Below, one piece after another: positions 17,020 to 25,952 of a stretch of 64,000 bases of DNA (position 1 is the first letter of the stretch; every line of letters starts with the position of its first letter). The DNA is from Flavobacteriaceae bacterium (GTDB lineage: Bacteria; Bacteroidota; Bacteroidia; Flavobacteriales; Flavobacteriaceae). The stretch covers positions 61,181 through 125,180 of the forward strand of contig JABDNT010000024.1 in the NCBI GenBank assembly GCA_013043685.1, read 5' to 3'. The translations under genes and the position numbers were made by a program. Below the pieces are notes generated by a model. It did no database searches and was not told the origin of the DNA. It worked only from the letters and a program-made list of their open reading frames with translations.

Positions 17020-17040
17020 TAACAATACTTTCGACAAATT

Positions 17041-17067
17041 AACGTTCCATAACTTGGAACGTTTTTT
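17041..17067 (+). terminator. Terminator of the peptidase/peptide-transporter operon
   Basis: AACGTTCC and GGAACGTT form a perfect eight-base-pair stem with a seven-base loop and are followed by a T run. Confidence 0.85.
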
Positions 17068-17099
17068 GTTGTTATACATTAAGCAATAAAATTGTTGAT

Positions 17100-17633
17100 A
17101 TGAAACACTTGTTACTTTTATTTAGTCTGCTTGTTATAGGTTCAATTTCAGCTCAGGAGATCAAATGGATGTCGATGAATGAGGCCCTTGAAGCTCAGAA
17201 GAAAGAACCGAAAAAGATACTCATGGATGTCTACACCAAATGGTGTGGCCCATGTAAATTAATGGATAAAAATACGTTTGGTAATAAAAAGGTCATCGCA
17301 TTTGTGAATGAGAATTATTACGCCGTGAAATTCAATGCGGAAGGCACAGAAGAGATAACCTATCAGGATTTTACCTATACCAACCCCAATTATCAGCCCG
17401 AACGTAAGGGGCGTAATGCAACTCACTTTTTTGCAGATGCACTCCGATTACAGGGATATCCCAGTATCGTATTCTTTAAAGATAACGGTGAATTAATCCA
17501 GTCTATCCCAGGGTACAAAACACCACAGCAATTTGAGATCTATCTCAAGATGATCGCGAATGATGACTATGCCGAATTAACGACGATGGAGGCCTGGAAA
17601 AACTACCAGAAAAGTTTTAAAGGCACCTTCTAG
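17100..17633 (+). CDS. Secreted thioredoxin-like protein
   Basis: A 177-residue periplasmic thioredoxin-fold protein. A signal peptide (MKHLLLLFSLLVIGSISAQ) precedes VYTKWCGPCKLMDKNTF near residue 42, with a WCGPC redox active site. The cis-proline segment LRLQGYPSIVFFK follows near 120. A loop of about 25 residues (TYTNPNYQPERKGRNATHFF) is inserted between the second helix and the cis-Pro strand, as in the DUF255/thioredoxin_7 group. It probably reduces disulfides in envelope proteins. It stands alone between the peptide-transporter terminator and a convergent comEC gene. Confidence 0.85.
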   Translation: MKHLLLLFSLLVIGSISAQEIKWMSMNEALEAQKKEPKKILMDVYTKWCGPCKLMDKNTFGNKKVIAFVNENYYAVKFNAEGTEEITYQDFTYTNPNYQPERKGRNATHFFADALRLQGYPSIVFFKDNGELIQSIPGYKTPQQFEIYLKMIANDDYAELTTMEAWKNYQKSFKGTF

Positions 17634-17659
17634 GAGTAGATTTTATGTTAAGTGTTTCT

Positions 17660-19678
17660 CTACTCCAGAGTGAAAGCTCCTCGATCACCAGTATGGTGGA
17701 AGGGGAGCTTTTTTAGTTCACAGGTTTTTCGCCAACGGTCCACATAAGATCTGTAATTACTTCCATCGGAAATAATAAGTCCCGGACTTAAACTGTCTAT
17801 TAATCGTTCCAGATGTATTTTCGGGCTATCACACAATAATACGATGTCTGCATCTTCATCTCCGGGATATACACCTGTACTGTCCACAACTAGAATTCGT
17901 TTCGATCCGAAAGAAAATGCATTAGGGAGAATTATTTCAGAGTATTCGTTGATATTTATCGCTGTACTAAATGCCTTAATCGGATAATCATTTTCAAATT
18001 TGCTAACACTGTCCCGCTTCAATACTTTAAGACTGTTTCCTTGTTGAATACCTACCAGACTGGAGCGATTTTTATGAAAAACAATGAATTTTGATTGTGA
18101 TGTTTCAAATTTATCAAGAAGAACAGCACATACAAATAACAGTATACTGCACAAACTAATTATGATTCTTGGGCGACTTAATCGTTGCCATAGTAGCACG
18201 AAAGCCAATATAACCAGATACGATCCAAATAAGTGGTATCGGGAGAAATGAATTTCACTGAATAAGAACGAATCCTGAACAGAAACCCATTTTACGAAAT
18301 CGTTTAAAAGGCCAATAACGAAGTTGTAGGACGCAGCGAACCAATCAGGGAGAAGGTCAATACTCAATAGCGCCACAATAATAAGCCCCAGACTTACAAT
18401 TACACTAATAAAAGGTAAAATAACAAGGTTGGAAAGCAGGAATAATCCGGGGAACTGGTTAAAATAGTATATACTGAGCGGACCAACACCTATTTGAGCC
18501 GCCAGTGAAACTGTTATGATGGTCCAGATTAGTTTATCCAGATAATATTTCGGATGGTATAATCTATACAATCGTGGCTGAATCCATAAGATGAAGAAAA
18601 CTGCACTATAGCTAAGTTGAAATCCAACATGAAACATCCATTTTGGATTCCAAAGCAACAGAAAAAAGAATGATAGAAACAGGGTGTTGATGCTGTTGGT
18701 AGGCCGATTCAGTAATTGAGACATTCCAAAAAAAGTAAACATAGTAACAGCCCTGGTGACAGATGGGGAGAGGCCGGTTATAGTTGCATAAGCCCACAGC
18801 AGCAGAACTAATAAGATCACCTTAATGGTCTTCCCTTTTCTTACAAATTTCAGTGGACTGAGAAGCAGTTGTAGTATAAAATAAATGATGCCAACATGCA
18901 GACCTGAAACCGCTAAAATATGAATAGCACCTGCAGCCGCATATGCCCGGTAAAGATCTCGGTCTATGGTGTGCCGATGTCCAAGCACAAGTGCCTCTAT
19001 AATTCCTTTTTCCTCTTTTCCGAAAGCAGAAGCATCAAGTTTCTGAAGCAGCTTACCTCGGTATTCATCCACTAAGGTGATAATCGTAAATGATCTCCCC
19101 GATAAGAGCCTGTAGTTCGATTTAGACAGTTTCATTTGATGATACACATCGTTCAGCTGCATGTATCTGGCATAATTAAACTGATGTGGATTTAGAGGAG
19201 ATTGAATTTCGGAGGGATCTGTAATAGTAAATATTTGATCTCCTGTAACCGGAGTATCTATGAGTGAATCTAGTGGTATAAAGAACAATATTCGGCCATG
19301 GGTAGCATGGTTGGAAATAGTTCTCACTTCTGCTATACCCTTAAAATTGAAACGATCGGGTTTAAGAATTTCACTAATCTCCAGCATGAATGACTGTTCC
19401 GATTCAGTAAGATGGGTACTGTAATGATTTGGCTGAAATTGAGGCAATCGAATTTGATAGTTTACCAATCCCAGGATAAAAAACCAGGAGTACGTAACCA
19501 ATGCAAAGTATACATTCTGAAATAGTTGCCGTTTCGCTAGCCACCATAGAACTCCAAATAGTATAAAAAAACCCGGGAGCAGATAAAACCACCACACCGA
19601 GTGAAGAAAATGACCAGTTACTATCCCAAGGACGAGGAATAGCGAGAAACGAACAATTGCAAATTTAACGAATCGCAT
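17660..19678 (-). CDS. ComEC/Rec2-family DNA-uptake channel protein
   Basis: A polytopic membrane protein of 672 residues related to ComEC, the channel that moves single-stranded DNA across the inner membrane during natural transformation. It has N-terminal membrane segments and a DUF4131-like soluble domain (about 60-190). The competence domain begins near residue 235 with AAGAIHILAVSGLHVGI, where the GLH motif is highly conserved. The C-terminal part (about 530-672) keeps the end of the metallo-beta-lactamase fold (LIISDGSNYRSYVDRW) but shows no HxHxDH metal motif, so that domain is reduced. No other competence genes are in the window. Confidence 0.85.
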   Translation of the reverse strand: MRFVKFAIVRFSLFLVLGIVTGHFLHSVWWFYLLPGFFILFGVLWWLAKRQLFQNVYFALVTYSWFFILGLVNYQIRLPQFQPNHYSTHLTESEQSFMLEISEILKPDRFNFKGIAEVRTISNHATHGRILFFIPLDSLIDTPVTGDQIFTITDPSEIQSPLNPHQFNYARYMQLNDVYHQMKLSKSNYRLLSGRSFTIITLVDEYRGKLLQKLDASAFGKEEKGIIEALVLGHRHTIDRDLYRAYAAAGAIHILAVSGLHVGIIYFILQLLLSPLKFVRKGKTIKVILLVLLLWAYATITGLSPSVTRAVTMFTFFGMSQLLNRPTNSINTLFLSFFFLLLWNPKWMFHVGFQLSYSAVFFILWIQPRLYRLYHPKYYLDKLIWTIITVSLAAQIGVGPLSIYYFNQFPGLFLLSNLVILPFISVIVSLGLIIVALLSIDLLPDWFAASYNFVIGLLNDFVKWVSVQDSFLFSEIHFSRYHLFGSYLVILAFVLLWQRLSRPRIIISLCSILLFVCAVLLDKFETSQSKFIVFHKNRSSLVGIQQGNSLKVLKRDSVSKFENDYPIKAFSTAININEYSEIILPNAFSFGSKRILVVDSTGVYPGDEDADIVLLCDSPKIHLERLIDSLSPGLIISDGSNYRSYVDRWRKTCELKKLPFHHTGDRGAFTLE

Positions 19679-19730
19679 ACCAATTGATTGTAAAAATCAA
19701 CCGGGGAGCGAGTTTTAAAGAGCTACTAAG

Positions 19731-20228
19731 TTATATCACACGCCGCACTTCCACAAATGCATCGTTCCAATAACTTTCGTTCAAAGAGGAGATGATCACA
19801 CCACGGGACGAAGTAGAGTGTATGAATTTTACACTTCCGCGTTTACTTTCCACCACCAGGCCAACGTGGTTAATTACCTTCCTGTTCTTATTAGTCTTGA
19901 AGAATACCAGGTCGCCTTCCGATACCTGATTCAGAGAGATACGTGTTCCTCGGGTTGCCATTTCCCGAGACATACGAGGCAGTGTAATATTCTCGTGCTG
20001 AAATGAAACATAAACCAGTCCGGAGCAGTCCATACCTTTTCGGGTAGTGCCACCAAATTTATATCGAGTCCCCACAAAACCCTTGGCGTGAGACACTATC
20101 TTGTTCACTTTTTTACCGGATATGTTTTTGGAATTTTTTTCAATAACAACAGTCTTGGATGACTGTCTCGAGGTCCCGCAGGAAGCCAGTGCAGCTGCCA
20201 GCAGGCAGATGAGTATAATTCGTTTCAT
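19731..20228 (-). CDS. NlpC/P60 (C40) peptidoglycan endopeptidase lipoprotein
   Basis: A 165-residue lipoprotein that should cut peptide stems in peptidoglycan. The signal peptide ends in a lipobox (LASC, Cys17). The catalytic Cys lies in GMDCSGLVYVSF, the first His in INHVGLVVES and the second polar residue in KFIHSTSSRGV, the normal C40 order. The fold starts after a short basic linker. It has its own promoter (TTTG-N18-TACATTTA) and a short leader, and lies between comEC and lpxB on the same strand. A function in wall remodelling is the family norm; the specific bond cut is not known. Confidence 0.88.
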   Translation of the reverse strand: MKRIILICLLAAALASCGTSRQSSKTVVIEKNSKNISGKKVNKIVSHAKGFVGTRYKFGGTTRKGMDCSGLVYVSFQHENITLPRMSREMATRGTRISLNQVSEGDLVFFKTNKNRKVINHVGLVVESKRGSVKFIHSTSSRGVIISSLNESYWNDAFVEVRRVI

Positions 20229-20245
20229 GTGAGATTTGGTTTGAA

Positions 20246-20275
20246 TAAATGTAGGAAAATATTGCTAAACGCAAA
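20246..20275 (-). promoter_or_regulatory. Promoter of the NlpC/P60 gene
   Basis: Minus-strand TTTG, 18 bases, TACATTTA, close to the phylum consensus (last G replaced by A). It ends 17 bases before the ATG. Confidence 0.55.
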
Positions 20276-20288
20276 AAAATACGAGAAA

Positions 20289-21410
20289 TTATCCTGGATT
20301 CGCAATAGTCGATTTGATGAGGGAAGCTGTTTTCTTACTGGCTCCTTTTCCACCGAGAGCCTGTTCCAGATCATAATAATCCAGGAATAATGAAGCGCGA
20401 TTGTATGGCTCTATTATTTTATGAAGTTCATCCTCCAGTCGTTGGGAATTAAATTCGGTCTGGATCAATTCGGTGACTACCGGCTTATCCAGGATTAGGT
20501 TTACCAGGGAAATGTACTTCAGTTTAATCACCCTTTTGGCTATTTGGTATGAAAACCAGTTCCCTTTGTAACAAACTACCTGCGGCACTTTGAACAGGGC
20601 TGTTTCCAGTGTAGCTGTTCCCGATGTTACAAGGGCAGCGAAAGAAATACTCAACAAATCGTAGGTTTTATTCAGCAATAAATGTACCTGGTTGCTTTTT
20701 ATGAATTGCTCATAAAATGAAGCATCCTGGCTGGGAGCTCCTCCAATTACAAACTGATAATCCTTGAAGTTATCTACTACTGAGATCATGACTTCAAGCA
20801 TTTTCGATATTTCTTGCTTTCTGCTTCCAGGCAACAAAGCAATGATTGGGCGGTCATCCAGCCCGTTTTCTTTTCTAAATTCATTAGGATCTACCTGATT
20901 TCGCTTGTAGATTGCATCAATTAAAGGATGTCCTACAAAATGGACAGGCATACCGTGCTTCTTTTCGTAAAAATCTTTTTCAAATGGTAGTATGACATAC
21001 ATATGGTCCACATCCCGCTTTATTCTTTTAATTCTGCCTTCTTTCCATGCCCATATCTGTGGAGATATATAATAGTGTGTAGTATATCCTTGTTTTTTCG
21101 CCCATTTTGCGATACGAAGGTTGAAGCCGGGATAATCTATAAATATGAGAGCGTCCGGATGGAAAGCTTCAATATCCTTTTTACAAAAAGAGATATTACG
21201 AAGGATAGTGAACAGGTTGAAGAGTACTTCGATAAAACCCATAAATGCCAGGTCCCGGTAATGTTTTGCAAGAACTGCATCCTCTTTTTCCATAAGATCA
21301 CCGCCCCAAACACGGAACTCTGCCTTTGAGTCGTTTTTTCTCAAGGCCTTTATCAAGTTCGATCCGTGAAGGTCGCCGGAAGCTTCGCCTGCGATGATGT
21401 AATACTTCAT
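20289..21410 (-). CDS. lpxB: Lipid-A-disaccharide synthase
   Basis: A GT19 glycosyltransferase that joins UDP-diacylglucosamine and lipid X to form the lipid A disaccharide at the inner membrane. The 373-residue protein opens with YYIIAGEASGDLHGSNLIKA, the family's nucleotide-binding start. It continues with FIDYPGFNLRIAKWAKK near residue 92, YYISPQIWAWKEGRIKRIK near 118 and LLPGSRKQEI near 193, then TSGTATLETALFKVPQVVCYK near 262. All are LpxB hallmarks, and the length is normal. The ATG follows the stop of the small membrane-protein gene directly, so surE, the small gene and lpxB form one operon. Confidence 0.95.
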   Translation of the reverse strand: MKYYIIAGEASGDLHGSNLIKALRKNDSKAEFRVWGGDLMEKEDAVLAKHYRDLAFMGFIEVLFNLFTILRNISFCKKDIEAFHPDALIFIDYPGFNLRIAKWAKKQGYTTHYYISPQIWAWKEGRIKRIKRDVDHMYVILPFEKDFYEKKHGMPVHFVGHPLIDAIYKRNQVDPNEFRKENGLDDRPIIALLPGSRKQEISKMLEVMISVVDNFKDYQFVIGGAPSQDASFYEQFIKSNQVHLLLNKTYDLLSISFAALVTSGTATLETALFKVPQVVCYKGNWFSYQIAKRVIKLKYISLVNLILDKPVVTELIQTEFNSQRLEDELHKIIEPYNRASLFLDYYDLEQALGGKGASKKTASLIKSTIANPG

Positions 21411-21698
21411 TTAATTGAAATATATAATATATGCGGTTATAGCAGTCAAAAATGTTGCCAACAATACACCGCGCGCTCTATAATCTCTGTTTTGTCGTAA
21501 AAATCCGAAAAAAACTGCCAGGTTAGGCAATGCCCCCAGGGTTATGATCATCCACAGACTGTCTGTTCTTTTATAAAATGAAAATGTCTCTGCAAAGCTG
21601 AGGTCTTTCATCCGTGAGATAATAAATATGCAAATAACAATCCCAACAAGATTAAAAATGATCCCGGTAATGAAACCTATACCAATTTGTTTTTTCAT
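21411..21698 (-). CDS. Small three-pass membrane protein between surE and lpxB (95 aa)
   Basis: No named family recognised. The 95-residue protein has three hydrophobic segments (about 7-28, 49-66 and 76-93) separated by polar loops (SRMKDLSFAETFSFYKRTD and LRQNRDYRARG). It overlaps the end of surE by four bases and ends directly before the lpxB start, so all three are co-translated. Its position hints at a link with the envelope, but nothing in the sequence shows a catalytic or binding role. Confidence 0.7.
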   Translation of the reverse strand: MKKQIGIGFITGIIFNLVGIVICIFIISRMKDLSFAETFSFYKRTDSLWMIITLGALPNLAVFFGFLRQNRDYRARGVLLATFLTAITAYIIYFN

Positions 21699-22474
21699 GA
21701 TAATTCCCAGGAATTAATGTCTTTTATCGCATGATGTGCAGTAAGGTCAAATTGAACCGGAACCACCGAAACATAACCGTTTCTTAGGGCCCATTCATCG
21801 GTATCTTCCCCTTTGTCCTTATTTACAAATTCTCCCGTGAGCCAGTAATAATCCCGACCCAGAGGATTCACACGCTTGTCAAAATTCTCTATCCAATGGG
21901 CATTTGCCTGTCTGCAGACCTTTATACCCTTAATTTCATTTTCTGTTAGCCTGGGGAAGTTTACGTTTAACACGACGCCTTCAGGGGTTCCGTTTTGTAA
22001 ACATTGCTCAGCGATCTTACGAACGTACTCTTTCACGGGGTTGAAATCCGCCTCCAAAGAATAATCCAGCAATGAAAACCCTATTGATGGTATACCTTGA
22101 GTCCCTGCTTCTACAGCAGCGCTCATGGTTCCGCTGTATATAACATTTATGGACGAATTACTACCGTGATTTATGCCACTTACACAGAGATCTGGCTTAC
22201 GTCCTAAAATCTCGTTCACCGCCAGTTTTACGCAATCGGCTGGAGTACCGCTGCAACTGTATTCTGTTTGCCGTGCACGCTTGTCCACGACCACTTTGTC
22301 CACGTACAAAGTTTCGTTCACCGTTATTGCATGACCCATACCACTCTGCGGAGAGTCGGGAGCAACTACACAGACATCACCCAGGCTATTCATAACTTCG
22401 ATCAAAGTACGAATTCCGGGTGCGGTGATACCATCATCGTTGGTAACTAATATAAGCGGTTTTTTTTTGTTCAT
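21695..22474 (-). CDS. surE: 5'/3'-nucleotidase SurE
   Basis: A metal-dependent phosphatase that removes phosphate from nucleoside 5'- and 3'-monophosphates and short polyphosphates, linked to stationary-phase survival. The 259-residue protein has the metal-binding LVTNDDGITAPGI near its start. It also has the CVVAPDSPQSGMGHA segment, the CSGTPADCVKLAV motif near residue 75 and SGINHGSNSSINVIYSGTMS near 99-118, all diagnostic. A four-base overlap joins it to the small membrane-protein gene, then lpxB. The 126-base gap upstream is divergent with the tail-specific protease gene. Confidence 0.95.
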   Translation of the reverse strand: MNKKKPLILVTNDDGITAPGIRTLIEVMNSLGDVCVVAPDSPQSGMGHAITVNETLYVDKVVVDKRARQTEYSCSGTPADCVKLAVNEILGRKPDLCVSGINHGSNSSINVIYSGTMSAAVEAGTQGIPSIGFSLLDYSLEADFNPVKEYVRKIAEQCLQNGTPEGVVLNVNFPRLTENEIKGIKVCRQANAHWIENFDKRVNPLGRDYYWLTGEFVNKDKGEDTDEWALRNGYVSVVPVQFDLTAHHAIKDINSWELS

Positions 22475-22563
22475 ACATTACATTTTGCAATGCTAAAATA
22501 CACAATTTATGGCCTTTGATGTAATTAGTTTGTTTAACAAAAAATTAGTATCATTAGTAGCTC

Positions 22564-22579
22564 TTGGCACGGTTTTTTA
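22564..22579 (+). promoter_or_regulatory. Possible sigma-54-like element upstream of the prc-type protease
   Basis: TTGGCACGGTTTTTTA has a perfect -24 half (TTGGCACG) at the expected place, but its -12 half is TTTA instead of TTGC. It lies 22 bases before the ATG, so any transcript would have a very short leader. It is listed because the window also encodes a sigma-54 activator. Confidence 0.3.
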
Positions 22580-22600
22580 TATATTTTAGGAGACTGAAAA

Positions 22601-24790
22601 ATGATGAACGCTATGCGATTAATGAAAAAGAATTTGAAAGTACTATTTCTTGCCATATTTGTAGCTGCGGCTTCCTGCAGTTTTACCACCAAAGAATTTG
22701 AAGACCCCGATAAAGATAAACTTCTGATAGACCTGATTACCTATGTTCTTCAGAAAGGCCATTACAATCCAGCAGATATGGATGATACTTTCTCTGCCGG
22801 TGTTTACGAGGATTTCATCGAAGCAATGGACCCATTGAAGCGATATTTCCTTGCCTCGGATGTAGAAGAATTCAGTGTATATAGGGATGAAATCGATAAC
22901 CAAATTAAGGAAAAGGACCTTACTTTCTTCAACCTGGTGTACTCCCGGTATATGGAAAGGCTGGACGAAGCCAGGGATCGGTATAAAGTTGTGCTGAAAA
23001 CACCATTCGATTATTCCGAGGATGAAACTATAAATGTGGACTACGATAATCTCGAATATGCCAGCTCCAAGAAAGAACTGAAAGAACGATGGAGGCAACA
23101 GTTGAAATTTAGTGGTATTTCAGCGTACTACGACTTAATGCAGGATAAATTGGATTCTGAAGAAAGAAAGAAAGAAGCCGCGACTTCCGGGGAAGAGTAT
23201 GTTCCTGGTGAAAATGACAATTTATCCGCAAAAGAATTGGAAGAAAAAGCACGTGAACAAACACGAACTTCTTTAAATGAGTATTTCGAATTTACAGATG
23301 ATCTTGAAAGAAAAGACTATTTCGCAGTCTTCCTCACTACGGTTGTGGAGGAATTCGATCCTCATACCAACTATTTCGCCCCGCCCGACAGGGATAGATT
23401 CGACCTGAGAATGAGTGGGAAACTTGAAGGTATTGGAGCAAGACTCCAGAAAAAAAATGATTACATCAATGTGGTGGAGATCATAAGCGGAGGACCGGCA
23501 TGGAGAGGTGAACACATTGAAGTGGGAGATATTATCATGAAAGTAAGGCAGGCCGATGAAGATGAATCGGTAAGTGTGGTGGGCATGCGACTTGACGATG
23601 CAGTAAAACTGATAAAAGGGCCTAAAGGTACCAAAGTGACCTTAACCATAAAAAGAGTGGATGGCACAATAGAAGAAGAGACGATCACACGAGATGTGGT
23701 TGAATTGGAAGAAACATACGCGAAATCGACGGTTATAGAAAAAGAGAAGAACAAATTTGGTTTAATAAACCTGCCACAGTTCTATTTCGATATGAATGAT
23801 TACAAAAAACGGAATGCGGCAAGTGATGTGAAAGAAGAGATCATCCGTCTGAAGCAGGAGGGAGTGGAAGGGCTTGTGCTCGACCTTCGCGACAACGGAG
23901 GAGGCTCACTCCGCACGGCCGTGGATATTGCCGGATTATTTATTAAAGACGGGCCTGTAGTGCAGGTGGCCTCTACAGGGTCGAAAAAGGAAGTCCTGAA
24001 GGATCGTGATGATGAAATTATCTGGGACGGACCGTTAGTAATACTTGTGAACGAATTATCGGCATCTGCGTCGGAGATCCTGGCTGCAGCCATGCAGGAT
24101 TACAAACGAGCGATCATCATTGGCAGTACCCAAACCTATGGGAAAGGGACAGTTCAGAATTTAATAGATTTGAATCAATGGTTGCGTAAAAACGATCTTG
24201 GTGACATGGGCGCGTTAAAACTGACAACACAGAAGTTTTACAGGGTCAATGGAGGTTCTACCCAGTTGGAGGGAGTAAAAAGTGATGTGATTATGCCAGA
24301 TCGCTACAGCTACATTGAAGTAGGAGAGCGTGATTACGATAATCCGTTACCTTATGACAAGATCGAACCGGCAAAATATAAAATATGGGAGGGTTATATA
24401 GATTTCGAGGAAACCATTAAGAAGAGCAAAGAGCGAATGGCGAAGAGTGAACAATTAGCACTTATTGAAGAAAATGCTCGCTGGATTAAGAACAGGCGTG
24501 AAGAAATGGTAGTGGACCTTAATTATGAACGCTACAATAGTGGGATTGAAAGAAGAAAATCTGAAACTAAAAAGTTCGATGCAATTGGAGAATATGATAA
24601 CAAACTAAGTTATCGTTCATTGCCTTTTGAGTTAGAGTTGATGAAACAGGACACAACGCTTCGTGAGAAGCGCAAGCGATGGCATAAGAGTCTAAGTAAG
24701 GACATCTATGTGGAAGAGGCCGTCAATGTATTGCAAGACCTTAAATTGAATAATATTAAGGCAGGGAAGCTTGCTGAAATTAAAAATTAG
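22601..24790 (+). CDS. prc: Carboxy-terminal (tail-specific) processing protease, Prc type
   Basis: A periplasmic S41 peptidase that trims or degrades envelope proteins from the C-terminus. The 729-residue product has a signal peptide with a lipobox (AASC), an N-terminal helical domain (TSP_NTD, about 40-230) and a PDZ domain (about 260-350, with GIGARLQKKNDYINVVEI). The protease core shows the Ser-Lys dyad: Ser in LSASASEILAAAM (about 488) and Lys in YGKGTVQNL (about 513). A DUF3340-like C-terminal helical region follows. The length and domain order match Prc rather than the shorter CtpA type. A permease gene follows 42 bases later. Confidence 0.92.
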   Translation: MMNAMRLMKKNLKVLFLAIFVAAASCSFTTKEFEDPDKDKLLIDLITYVLQKGHYNPADMDDTFSAGVYEDFIEAMDPLKRYFLASDVEEFSVYRDEIDNQIKEKDLTFFNLVYSRYMERLDEARDRYKVVLKTPFDYSEDETINVDYDNLEYASSKKELKERWRQQLKFSGISAYYDLMQDKLDSEERKKEAATSGEEYVPGENDNLSAKELEEKAREQTRTSLNEYFEFTDDLERKDYFAVFLTTVVEEFDPHTNYFAPPDRDRFDLRMSGKLEGIGARLQKKNDYINVVEIISGGPAWRGEHIEVGDIIMKVRQADEDESVSVVGMRLDDAVKLIKGPKGTKVTLTIKRVDGTIEEETITRDVVELEETYAKSTVIEKEKNKFGLINLPQFYFDMNDYKKRNAASDVKEEIIRLKQEGVEGLVLDLRDNGGGSLRTAVDIAGLFIKDGPVVQVASTGSKKEVLKDRDDEIIWDGPLVILVNELSASASEILAAAMQDYKRAIIIGSTQTYGKGTVQNLIDLNQWLRKNDLGDMGALKLTTQKFYRVNGGSTQLEGVKSDVIMPDRYSYIEVGERDYDNPLPYDKIEPAKYKIWEGYIDFEETIKKSKERMAKSEQLALIEENARWIKNRREEMVVDLNYERYNSGIERRKSETKKFDAIGEYDNKLSYRSLPFELELMKQDTTLREKRKRWHKSLSKDIYVEEAVNVLQDLKLNNIKAGKLAEIKN

Positions 24791-24832
24791 GTCACGTTCC
24801 CAACTCATTGAGGATTTAACTAAATTTACGAT

Positions 24833-25939
24833 GTGAAGTACACATCGACCTCTTTAACGAAATTAGCGCTCCGAAAGTTCCGAAAGAACTTTTGGGGCGT
24901 TTTTAGTTTGAGTTTTCTCATTCTATGTGTGCTCACTGCGATTTTTGCCTATGCCCTTGCTCCGGATGATTCTAAGAATGCCAATCAAATGCATTTGTCC
25001 ATTCACTCCAAACAGCCTGGCTTTAAAGTGCAGATGCTTACTATTCCAAGTGTAGTGGAACAAGAGAACGGGTTTAGCTCTTTTTTCTTAGGAAAGAAGA
25101 ATGTGGCAACGGAAATTCCTATAAATAGTTTTGATATCTTATCCGAAGGTATCGCGATCTCGGAGTATACGTCCGATGGAACGGCCGGTCTTCAGAAAGA
25201 ATACCCATTAAGTGTATTTTCGAAGGTAACTTCTTCCGAAGACATTCCGAAGCAATATATTTCAGAAAAAAAATTCCTTTTGGGTACCGATAAATACGGG
25301 CGTGACCTTTTAAGCAGGATGTTGATTGGAATTCGAATATCGCTGGCTATAGGTTTTGTAGCGGTGTTCATTTCACTGGTCATTGGAATCACCTTAGGTG
25401 CGATTGCAGGTTATTTTGGTGGAAAGGTGGATGCAGCCATCATGTGGCTCATTAATGTCACCTGGTCCATTCCTACTTTGTTGCTCGTTATCGCGATTAC
25501 ATTAGCATTGGGGAAAGGATTCTGGCAGGTCTTCATAGCAGTTGGTCTTACTATGTGGGTGGAAGTGGCCAGGGTAGTGAGAGGGCAGGTTATGAGTGTA
25601 AAGCAGATGCAATATGTCACTGCGGCAAGGGCCTTGGGTTATACCGATTTCAGAATAATTATAAAACACATACTGCCCAATGCGCTGGCACCTGTGATCA
25701 TTATTTCGGCAGCGAACTTTGCCGGAGCGATCCTCATCGAGAGTGGTCTCAGTTTCCTGGGAATTGGAGCTCAGCCACCCATGCCCAGCTGGGGAGGGAT
25801 CATTAAAGATCACTATTCGTACATCATCTTGGGAAAACCATACCTGGCTGTGATCCCGGGATTGGCCATTATGAGTTTGGTGACCGCGTTTATGTTGATA
25901 GGAAATGCATTGCGGGACGCGTTGGATGTTAAGACTTAA
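24833..25939 (+). CDS. OppC/DppC-type ABC transporter permease, without partner genes
   Basis: An inner-membrane permease of 368 residues of the binding-protein-dependent family. It starts at GTG; the first segment (FSLSFLILCVLTAIFAYALA) follows a basic tip. An unusually long periplasmic stretch (about residues 45-150) leads to the OppC hallmark LLGTDKYGRDLLSRMLIGIR. Four to five more helices contain the EAA loop ARALGYTDFRIIIKHILPNA, which contacts the ATPase. No OppB, ATPase or binding protein gene is nearby, so its partners must be encoded elsewhere. Typical cargo would be peptides, but that is family inference. It lies 42 bases after prc. Confidence 0.85.
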   Translation: MKYTSTSLTKLALRKFRKNFWGVFSLSFLILCVLTAIFAYALAPDDSKNANQMHLSIHSKQPGFKVQMLTIPSVVEQENGFSSFFLGKKNVATEIPINSFDILSEGIAISEYTSDGTAGLQKEYPLSVFSKVTSSEDIPKQYISEKKFLLGTDKYGRDLLSRMLIGIRISLAIGFVAVFISLVIGITLGAIAGYFGGKVDAAIMWLINVTWSIPTLLLVIAITLALGKGFWQVFIAVGLTMWVEVARVVRGQVMSVKQMQYVTAARALGYTDFRIIIKHILPNALAPVIIISAANFAGAILIESGLSFLGIGAQPPMPSWGGIIKDHYSYIILGKPYLAVIPGLAIMSLVTAFMLIGNALRDALDVKT

Positions 25940-25952
25940 CCTTATATTTCAC

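Noticed and set aside
17633..17665. GGAGTAGA / TCTACTCC hairpin as terminator of the thioredoxin gene
   Set aside because: The arms pair, but the loop is 17 bases, there is no T run after it on the plus strand, and one arm overlaps the comEC stop region.
22643..23098. 151-codon minus-strand frame
   Set aside because: Antisense to the Prc-type protease, with no homology that I can see.
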